A DNA stretch of 5,448 nucleotides from Candidatus Odyssella thessalonicensis. GTDB lineage: Bacteria > Pseudomonadota > Alphaproteobacteria > Bin65. The stretch is taken from positions 1 through 5,448 of the forward strand of contig SBBV01000369.1 in NCBI GenBank assembly GCA_005240015.1. The letters are read 5' to 3'. Made by a program: the position numbers and the translations under genes. Position 1 is the stretch's first letter; each line of letters begins with the position of its first letter. The notes under the pieces were generated by a model. It did not search any database. It was not told the DNA's origin and saw only the letters and a program-made list of their open reading frames with translations. Shown here one piece after another: positions 1-4,321 of this stretch.

Positions 1-30
1 AACGAGGCCGCCGCGCCGGTTCGGCGATAG
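1..30 (+). CDS. possible 3' end of an upstream gene (partial)
   Basis: Reading frame 1 from the window edge gives nine codons (NEAAAPVRR) and a TAG stop at 28-30. The soxX ribosome binding site starts four bases later, which is the spacing expected inside an operon, so this may be the last piece of a gene transcribed with soxX. Nine residues are far too few to name a product. A neighbouring sox gene would fit the context, but that is only inference. The soxX frame is also open to the window edge, which leaves the interpretation uncertain. Confidence 0.3.
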   Translation, partial: NEAAAPVRR

Positions 31-33
31 CAC

Positions 34-37
34 GGAG
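34..37 (+). promoter_or_regulatory. Shine-Dalgarno site deciding the soxX TTG start
   Basis: GGAG at 34-37 lies nine bases before TTG at 47-49. The soxX frame has no ATG or GTG between the window edge and this TTG. The next candidate, GTG at 59, would remove the only positively charged residue ahead of the hydrophobic core of the signal peptide. The site therefore supports a TTG start. Confidence 0.5.
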
Positions 38-46
38 ACCGGTTGG

Positions 47-499
47 TTGCGTTGCTGGGTGCTAGCGGCGGCGTTTTCAATTGCCGCATCTTCGGCCGTG
101 CAGGCGCAGGAAGCGCTCAAGCCCTACACGGTCGTCGGCGACGCCATCCCGGCGTCGCTCACCGGCGGCAAGGGGGATGCGGCGCGTGGCCGCGCCATCG
201 TCGCCAACCGCCAGGTTGGGCTCTGCCTGCTCTGCCACAGCGGGCCGTTTCCCGAGGAGCGCCTCCAGGGCGATTTGGCGCCGGATCTTCGCGGTGCGGG
301 CGCCCGTTGGAACGAGGGGCAGCTCAGGCTCCGCATCGTGGACGCGGCGCGACTCAACCCGGACACGATCATGCCGCCCTATTACCGCGTCGAGCGCCTC
401 AATCGCGTGGCCGCCCCGTTGCGTGGTAAACCGATCTTGACGGCCGAGCAGATCGAGGACGTGGTAGCCTTCCTCGTTACATTGCGGGATGGTCCGTGA
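47..499 (+). CDS. soxX: SoxX, monohaem c-type cytochrome of the thiosulfate-oxidising SoxAX complex
   Basis: SoxX is the small subunit of periplasmic SoxAX, which couples thiosulfate to the SoxY carrier cysteine and passes the electrons on to cytochrome c. The 150-residue protein begins with a Sec signal peptide (MRCWVLAAAF..., likely cleaved after AVQA at residue 20). The haem site CLLCH is at residues 60-64, and the distal haem ligand is probably Met109 in the family motif IMPPYY. The C-terminal segment ILTAEQIEDVVAFLVTL is typical of SoxX. The start is TTG, the only start codon in the frame with a good upstream GGAG. The stop TGA shares its A with the soxY ATG, so the two genes are translationally coupled. 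The length is ordinary for the mature family core. Identification rests on the motifs plus the soxYZA neighbours and is strong; only the start is less certain. Confidence 0.92.
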   Translation: MRCWVLAAAFSIAASSAVQAQEALKPYTVVGDAIPASLTGGKGDAARGRAIVANRQVGLCLLCHSGPFPEERLQGDLAPDLRGAGARWNEGQLRLRIVDAARLNPDTIMPPYYRVERLNRVAAPLRGKPILTAEQIEDVVAFLVTLRDGP

Positions 500-999
500 T
501 GGCGCAGACGAAGAAACCGTTTGAAGGGCGAGGCTGGACGCGCCGGGGCGTTCTCGGCGCGGGCTTGGCCGCGATTCCGGCCGGGGCCGCGCTCACGCTG
601 ATCGTGCGCCCGGCCGAGGCCACGCCCGAGACGATGAAGGACGCGATCAAGAAGGTCGTGGGCGACGCCGAGATCCGGAAGGGCCGGGTCAAGCTCGACC
701 TCCCGCCACTGTCCGAGAACGGCAATTCGGTCGCCTGCGCGGTCACGGTGGAAAGCCCGATGAGCGCCGCCGACCACGTCAAGGCGATCCACCTCTTCAA
801 CGAGAAGAACCCGCAGCCCAACGTGATCAGCGTGCATCTGGGTCCGCGTGCGGGCAAGGCGCGCATCGATACGCGCATCCGCCTCTCCGACACGCAAACC
901 GTCACGGCGATCGCTCAGATGAGCGACGGCTCGTTCTGGTCGGCCAGCGCCAACGTGATCGTGACGCTCGGCGCCTGCCTCGAGGACAACCCGACATGA
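499..999 (+). CDS. soxY: SoxY, thiosulfate-oxidation sulfur carrier with atypical C-terminus
   Basis: SoxY carries the sulfur intermediates of the Sox cycle on a cysteine near its C-terminus, in complex with SoxZ. The 166-residue protein starts with a Tat signal: TRRGVL at residues 14-19, then a hydrophobic stretch, with cleavage likely near AEA (39-41). The body has family features: NGNSV at 74-78, ESPMSAADHVKAIHLF, NEKNP, TRIRLSDTQTV and QMSDGSFW. The end is odd. Canonical SoxY finishes in a flexible GGCGG arm, whereas here the chain reads VTLGAC160 and then LEDNPT. A second cysteine, Cys80, sits where the family usually has no Cys. The ATG at 499 overlaps the soxX stop; a GTG three bases upstream would add one residue and cannot be excluded. 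The stop overlaps the soxZ start (ATGA). The family call is strong; normal carrier function is uncertain because of the changed arm. Confidence 0.88.
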   Translation: MAQTKKPFEGRGWTRRGVLGAGLAAIPAGAALTLIVRPAEATPETMKDAIKKVVGDAEIRKGRVKLDLPPLSENGNSVACAVTVESPMSAADHVKAIHLFNEKNPQPNVISVHLGPRAGKARIDTRIRLSDTQTVTAIAQMSDGSFWSASANVIVTLGACLEDNPT

Positions 1000-1319
1000 C
1001 GGCGCAAGCGCTCATCCACGTGCCGAAGAAGGCCAAGCGCGGCGAGGTGATCGAGATCCGCACGATGATCTCGCATGTGATGGAGACGGGCTTCCGGCGC
1101 TCGCAGAGCGGCGAGCCGATCCCGCGCAACATCATCGCCAATTTCGCCTGCACCTATAACGGCGTCGAGATCTTCCGCGCCGAGCTGTTTCCGGCGATGA
1201 CCGCGAACCCGTTCCTCATCTTCCGCACGGTCGCGGTCGAGAGCGGCACGCTCGCGTTCAAGTGGACCGGCGACAACGGCTTTGCGGCCGAGCAATCCGT
1301 GAAGATCGAGGTCGGATGA
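996..1319 (+). CDS. soxZ: SoxZ, partner subunit of the SoxYZ sulfur carrier
   Basis: SoxZ is a small immunoglobulin-fold protein that binds SoxY and presents its carrier arm to the other Sox enzymes in the periplasm. The 107-residue product has no signal peptide of its own, as is usual, since SoxZ is exported as a passenger of the Tat-exported SoxY. Family signatures run through the protein: KKAKRGEVIEIRTMISHVMETGFR at residues 11-34 (the protein-interaction strand set), NFACTYNGVEIFRAEL around 49-64, ANPFLIF and VESGTLAFKWTGDNG. It overlaps soxY by four bases (ATGA) at its start and soxA by four bases at its end. Nothing appears truncated. Cys52 in FACTYNG is a single cysteine whose role, if any, is not evident. 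Confidence 0.92.
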   Translation: MTAQALIHVPKKAKRGEVIEIRTMISHVMETGFRRSQSGEPIPRNIIANFACTYNGVEIFRAELFPAMTANPFLIFRTVAVESGTLAFKWTGDNGFAAEQSVKIEVG

Positions 1320-2104
1320 GGGCCGCGCGCGGGCCGGTGCTGGCCGCCGCTTTCTTGTTCGCCGCCGGCGCTGCCCCTGCCGCCGAGGTCCCGCTACCGG
1401 AGCGCCGCTCGGGCTACGATTTCATGGGCCCGCAGACGCGCGGCATGCAGGACGACGACATGGCGAACCCGGGCATGCTGTCGGTGCTCGATGGTGCCGC
1501 CGCGTGGGAGCGCAAGACCGGAGCTGCCGGAAAAGCCTGCGCCGACTGCCACCGCGATGCGCGCCAGAGCATGAAGGGCGTGGCCGCGCGCTATCCGAGA
1601 TTCGACGAGGCCACCGGCCGCCCGATCGACCTCGAGGGGCGCATCGCGCGCTGCCGCACCGAGCGGCAGCAGGCGCCGCCGCTCGCGCGCGAGAGCCGGG
1701 AGCTCGTGGCGCTCGCCGTCTATGTCGCGCATCAATCGCGCGGCCTGCCGGTCGAGGACATGGTCGAGAAGGACGCGCGGCTGCGTCCATTCCTCGAAGC
1801 GGGGCGGAGCCAGTTCGAGCGCCGCCAGGGCCAGCTCGATCTCTCCTGTGCCCAGTGCCACAACGACAATTGGGGCAAGAGCCTCGCCGGCAATCCCGTC
1901 CCGCAGGGCCATCCCACCGGCTATCCGATCTACCGGCTCGAATGGCAGAGCGTCGGCTCGCTGCAGCGCCGCTTGCGCAACTGCCTCATCGGCATGCGCG
2001 CCGAGTCCTACGAGTTCGGCGCGCCGGAATACGTCGATCTCACGCTCTATCTCATGTGGCGCGCGCGCGGCATGAAGATCGAGACGCCGGGGGTGAGGCC
2101 GTAG
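1316..2104 (+). CDS. soxA: SoxA, dihaem c-type cytochrome of the SoxAX complex
   Basis: SoxA is the catalytic subunit of SoxAX, which forms the thiosulfate-SoxY conjugate. The start is the ATG at 1316 inside the soxZ stop (ATGA). A longer reading beginning at 1262 would overlap soxZ extensively and lose the N-terminal signal peptide (MRAARGPVLAAAFLFAAGAA, cleavage near PAA-AE). The 262-residue protein has two haem sites, CADCH (75-79) and CAQCH (178-182). This is the dihaem form; many SoxA proteins have lost the first haem. The likely axial thiolates are Cys113 in RIARCRTERQQAP for haem 1 and Cys223 in RRLRNCLIGMRAE for the active haem, where the Cys is persulfidated in characterised SoxA. 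The terminal ...YVDLTLYLMWRARGMKIETPGVRP matches the family's C-terminal helix. It is the last gene of the operon: two bases after its stop a palindromic element begins, and soxB does not follow. Confidence 0.93.
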   Translation: MRAARGPVLAAAFLFAAGAAPAAEVPLPERRSGYDFMGPQTRGMQDDDMANPGMLSVLDGAAAWERKTGAAGKACADCHRDARQSMKGVAARYPRFDEATGRPIDLEGRIARCRTERQQAPPLARESRELVALAVYVAHQSRGLPVEDMVEKDARLRPFLEAGRSQFERRQGQLDLSCAQCHNDNWGKSLAGNPVPQGHPTGYPIYRLEWQSVGSLQRRLRNCLIGMRAESYEFGAPEYVDLTLYLMWRARGMKIETPGVRP

Positions 2105-2106
2105 CT

Positions 2107-2210
2107 CCGTCATCCTGAGCGCAGCGAAGGATCTCTCGCGGCAGGGCCGTGCCGCGGCTCCGATGCACTGCCCGTCGGCCAGAGATCCTTCGCTTCGCTC
2201 AGGATGACGG
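2107..2210. repeat. long inverted repeat / REP-like palindromic element, possible bidirectional terminator
   Basis: The left arm (2107-2136) and right arm (2181-2210) are 30 bases each and match as reverse complements at 29 positions; the single mismatch is C2122 opposite T2195. Each arm carries its own small hairpin (ATCCT at 2112-2116 with AGGAT at 2128-2132; ATCCT at 2185-2189 with AGGAT at 2201-2205). The interior contains a perfect 7-bp hairpin, CGCGGCA (2137-2143) with TGCCGCG (2150-2156). The arm core TCATCCTGAGCG...AGCGAAGGAT resembles a palindromic intergenic repeat that I recognise from many bacterial genomes. It lies exactly between convergent genes, two bases after the soxA stop and directly against the stop of the opposite gene. 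A transcript from either side would fold into a strong stem, but there is no U-tract, so it is not a textbook intrinsic terminator. Confidence 0.85.
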
Positions 2211-2591
2211 TTACTTCAGCTTGCCCGCCCCCGACACGGCCGCGGGGTTCGCGCGCAGCTCAGGCGGCGTCACCCACATGCGGCAGACATTGGGCTCCCT
2301 GCGATCGTCGGCCTTGACGAAGGTCCACATCGCGCAGCCGGTGGCGCCGTTCGACGGAGTCCTCAAGCAGAGGTCGCGGCACTGCTGCCACGTGCTGCCG
2401 TGGCGCCCGACGGTGCGGAAATTGCCGCCGAGCTTCATCACGCCTTCCTGGCCCTCGCGCGGGCCGGCGGGGAACAGCGCATTGAGCGCCGCCGCCATCT
2501 CGCCGCGGTCCGGCTTGCCCTTGGTCTCGGCCAGCGCGCCGCCCGCGCCGAGCGCGAGCACAGACAGCGCGGCCGCCCATCGGAGCATCAT
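2211..2591 (-). CDS. small secreted protein with a PAN/apple-like domain
   Basis: The 126-residue protein starts MMLRWAAALSVLALGAG with probable signal peptidase I cleavage after ALA at residue 21. The region GGNFRTVGRHGSTWQQCRDLC ... GCAMWTFVK ... NVCRMW ... AAVSGAG (about 55-123) follows the order of the bacterial PAN/apple domain: a 'GG-F-' strand, a helix with paired Cys (Cys71, Cys75), the 'C-AWT-V' strand (Cys86), a Cys on the next strand (Cys103) and a final 'VSG'. PAN domains bind protein or carbohydrate partners outside the cytoplasm; no catalytic residues are expected and the ligand is unknown. A middle segment rich in Lys/Glu/Ala precedes the domain. It is downstream of, and 32 bases from, the repeat-protein gene on the same strand, so the pair is probably cotranscribed. 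The start could equally be the second ATG (2588), which is better spaced from the AGGAGG-like site. Confidence 0.72.
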   Translation of the reverse strand: MMLRWAAALSVLALGAGGALAETKGKPDRGEMAAALNALFPAGPREGQEGVMKLGGNFRTVGRHGSTWQQCRDLCLRTPSNGATGCAMWTFVKADDRREPNVCRMWVTPPELRANPAAVSGAGKLK

Positions 2592-2592
2592 G

Positions 2593-2600
2593 CCTCCTCC
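2593..2600 (-). promoter_or_regulatory. strong ribosome binding site before the PAN-domain gene
   Basis: On the minus strand, GGAGGAGG directly precedes tandem ATG codons (2589-2591 and 2586-2588). Measured from the first GGAGG, the spacers are four and seven bases, which favours the second ATG. This strong site also rules out the much longer reading of the same frame that would begin near 3281. Confidence 0.7.
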
Positions 2601-2623
2601 TACGATCCTCGTGCGCGGCGGTG

Positions 2624-3202
2624 CTACTGGCTCGGACCGGCGCCGCGCTTCGCGTAGATGATCCAGTCGGGATACGAATACACCCAGTACCCGCTCGGCA
2701 GGCCGGTGTATCCGGCATAGGAGCTGCTCGACCACGGCCCATAGTCGTTGCAGGCGCCGTAGCGGCGAAGATCGGCGGGCACGCTGATGCGCTTCAGCTC
2801 CTCCGAATACTTGCCGCCGAAGGTGGGATCGGGGCAGCTCGCCGGCTCTACCGCCGTCGTGCCGCGCCGCGCCCACACATACCAGTTGGGAGCGCTGTAG
2901 GTCCAATACGCGTTCGGCGGCAGGTTGGAGTGGCCCTTGTAGGACGTGCCGGCCCAGCGGCCGTAGTCGCGGCACGTTCCATATTGCCGCGCGTCTTCCG
3001 GGATCGCGAGCTGGCGGATGAGGCCCGAGTACTTCCCGCCGAAGCTCGGATCGCACACTGTGTTCGGTACCGGCTCCTTCATGGCGCCCGGCGGCGGGCC
3101 TTGGCCGGGCCCGACGCCGCCCGAGCCTTCGCTGGGCTGCTGCGCGAGCGCCGCGCCGGACGACCATGCCGCGGCCAAGACGATGACGGTTGGGAGTCGC
3201 AT
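2624..3202 (-). CDS. secreted protein with two tandem Cys/aromatic-rich repeats, function unknown
   Basis: I do not recognise a named family. The 192-residue protein has a clear Sec signal peptide (MRLPTVIVLAAAWSSGAALA, cleavage at residue 20) and then a Gly/Pro-rich linker (about 21-45). Two homologous units follow, residues 50-114 and 123-187, identical at about half of their positions by my hand alignment. Each has the pattern C-(P)DP-[S/T]-FGGKYS, IP or VP-x-D, YGxC, DYGxW, SY-x-G, LP, YWxYS, PxW, then A-[K/R]-RG. The cysteines (50 and 77; 123 and 151) probably form one disulfide per unit after export. The density of Tyr, Trp and Gly suggests a compact extracellular binding module. A GGAGG site at 3209-3213, six bases upstream, supports the ATG at 3202. 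It precedes the PAN-domain gene in a likely two-gene operon. No transmembrane anchor or lipobox is visible, so the product is probably periplasmic or released. Confidence 0.8.
   Translation of the reverse strand: MRLPTVIVLAAAWSSGAALAQQPSEGSGGVGPGQGPPPGAMKEPVPNTVCDPSFGGKYSGLIRQLAIPEDARQYGTCRDYGRWAGTSYKGHSNLPPNAYWTYSAPNWYVWARRGTTAVEPASCPDPTFGGKYSEELKRISVPADLRRYGACNDYGPWSSSSYAGYTGLPSGYWVYSYPDWIIYAKRGAGPSQ
2642..2836 (-). repeat. second copy of the internal protein repeat unit
   Basis: This encodes residues 123-187. It matches the first copy with one inserted Pro after its first Cys (Cys123) and one residue fewer before YWVYS. Conserved landmarks are DPTFGGKYS, YGAC (Cys151), DYGPW, SYAG, YWVYS and AKRG. 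The DNA copies have diverged, so the duplication is old rather than a recent slippage. Confidence 0.75.
2861..3055 (-). repeat. first copy of the internal protein repeat unit
   Basis: This encodes residues 50-114 of the secreted repeat protein. Conserved landmarks shared with the second copy are Cys50, DPSFGGKYS, YGTC (Cys77), DYGRW, SYKG, YWTYS, and ARRG at the end. The copy is separated from the second by eight residues. Confidence 0.75.
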
Positions 3203-3208
3203 GACCAG

Positions 3209-3213
3209 CCTCC
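3209..3213 (-). promoter_or_regulatory. ribosome binding site of the repeat-protein gene
   Basis: GGAGG on the minus strand lies six bases before the ATG at 3202, an ideal distance, and fixes this start. The 135-base gap 3203-3337 separates divergently read genes and must hold promoters in both directions. I see no convincing -35/-10 pair in it; the only features are AT-richer patches around 3282-3300 and 3310-3316, unlike the surrounding DNA. Confidence 0.65.
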
Positions 3214-3337
3214 GCGCCCGAAACGGACGGCAGCGCCATCTTAGCGCAGGCCCGCCAAATCGGCACAGGCGGAGGCCGCACCTTAACCCGATCGTAACCT
3301 TGCCTCGGCCTTAATCCCGCGCGGGGCGGGGCTCTGC

Positions 3338-4315
3338 GTGAACGAGTTTCTCCAAGATCTGTTGACGAGCTTGCTCGAGCCGCTGGGGCGTCTCTTGATG
3401 CCTTCGGAGCCGTTCAGCCTGCTCTCCCTGGCGGCGGCGTTCGTGGTCGCGGGCGGCTTCTTCCTGGTGCGCCGGCCGCGGAGCGGCAATCGCTCGACGC
3501 GCGGTCTGCTTCGCCGTGTGTTGCCGCGCGCGATTTGGCGGCACCCCTCGACCAGGCTCGACCTTGCGATGTTCGTCGCCAACATCCTGCTGTGGGCGCT
3601 GATCTACGGCGCCGCGGTCGTGACCAGCACGGTCTGGCGCGATTTCGCGTTCGATGGCCTCACCGCGGTCTTCGGCCCCGGCGAGACGCGGAGCTTCGCG
3701 ACCTGGCCGGTCGTGGCGCTGGTCACGGTCATCATGCTGCTCGCCTTCGATCTCGGCTATTGGCTCGGGCACTGGGCGTTGCACCGCGTGCCGGCGCTCT
3801 GGGAGATCCACAAGGTCCATCACTCGGCCGAGGTGATGACGCCGTTCACCGAATGGCGGCAGAACCCGCTCGAAGACATCCTCCTCGCCAACACGATCGC
3901 GCTGACGCTCGGCGTCAGCTACGCGGCCACCGCCTATCTGCTCGGCCCGGCCGCGAAGCAGCTGACGCTGTTCGACGCCAATATCCTGGTGCTGACCTAT
4001 TTCCTCTCTTTGCACCATCTGCGCCACTCGCATGTCTGGCTGCCGATCGGCGGCGTGATGGGCCGCATCCTGCACAGCCCCGCGCATCATCAGATCCATC
4101 ACAGCATCGAGCCGCGCCACAGCGGCAAGAATCTCAGCCTCTTCCTCTCGGTCTGGGATTGGACGTTCGGCACGCTCTCGGTGCCCGCGCGCGGACAGCG
4201 CGTGCGGCTCGGCCTCGGCACCGGCGAGCGCAACTTCACCTCGGTCGGCGATACCTATGCGCGGCCGCTGGTCAACGCCGTGCGCGTGCTGATGCGTCGC
4301 CCGCCGATCGGCTGA
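3338..4315 (+). CDS. sterol desaturase / fatty acid hydroxylase superfamily membrane protein
   Basis: This 325-residue integral membrane protein belongs to the di-iron, histidine-box superfamily that includes sterol desaturases and carotenoid or fatty acid hydroxylases. The histidine clusters are in family order: H145-x3-H149 (HWALH), H158-xx-HH (HKVHH, 158-162), LHHLRHSH (226-232) and H246-SPA-HHxxHH (250-255). Together these would hold two irons at the cytoplasmic membrane face for an O2-dependent C-H oxidation. Hydrophobic stretches lie near residues 26-44, 76-97, 122-144, 183-203 and 212-226. The lipid substrate cannot be told from sequence; hopanoid, sterol-like or fatty-acyl substrates are all possible. 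The start is GTG at 3338; the only purine-rich sequence upstream is a G-rich run with no clean AGGAGG, so the start is moderately certain. The gene is divergent from the secreted-protein pair and convergent, with a six-base gap, to the next gene. No functional link to the sox genes is evident. Confidence 0.88.
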   Translation: MNEFLQDLLTSLLEPLGRLLMPSEPFSLLSLAAAFVVAGGFFLVRRPRSGNRSTRGLLRRVLPRAIWRHPSTRLDLAMFVANILLWALIYGAAVVTSTVWRDFAFDGLTAVFGPGETRSFATWPVVALVTVIMLLAFDLGYWLGHWALHRVPALWEIHKVHHSAEVMTPFTEWRQNPLEDILLANTIALTLGVSYAATAYLLGPAAKQLTLFDANILVLTYFLSLHHLRHSHVWLPIGGVMGRILHSPAHHQIHHSIEPRHSGKNLSLFLSVWDWTFGTLSVPARGQRVRLGLGTGERNFTSVGDTYARPLVNAVRVLMRRPPIG

Positions 4316-4321
4316 GCGCCC

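Noticed and set aside
1262..1315. Upstream extension of soxA to an earlier ATG
   Set aside because: It would add 18 Arg-rich residues inside soxZ and spoil the signal peptide; the ATGA overlap at 1316 is the standard coupled start.
1394..2113. Minus-strand 239-codon open frame opposite soxA
   Set aside because: High-GC antisense shadow: low-complexity Arg/Ala/Leu composition, no motif, and it begins inside the palindromic repeat while soxA on the other strand has both haem sites and its ligands.
2211..3281. A 356-codon minus-strand open frame covering both small secreted-protein genes
   Set aside because: Only its last 126 or so codons are protein-like. The upstream part is an Arg/Pro/Ala-rich out-of-frame reading of the repeat-protein gene, which has its own signal peptide, paired repeats and ribosome binding site. 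A strong GGAGG site marks the internal start at 2588/2591.
3203..3337. Possible -10-like TAAGAT (minus strand, about 3238-3243) for the secreted-protein operon
   Set aside because: There is no acceptable -35 partner at normal spacing (at most three of six matching bases), and in high-GC alphaproteobacteria such single hexamers are not informative.
3311..4120. Minus-strand 269-codon open frame opposite the sterol desaturase gene
   Set aside because: Arg/Gln/Asp-rich with no recognisable domain; it is the antisense reading of the histidine-box gene, whose motifs are intact.
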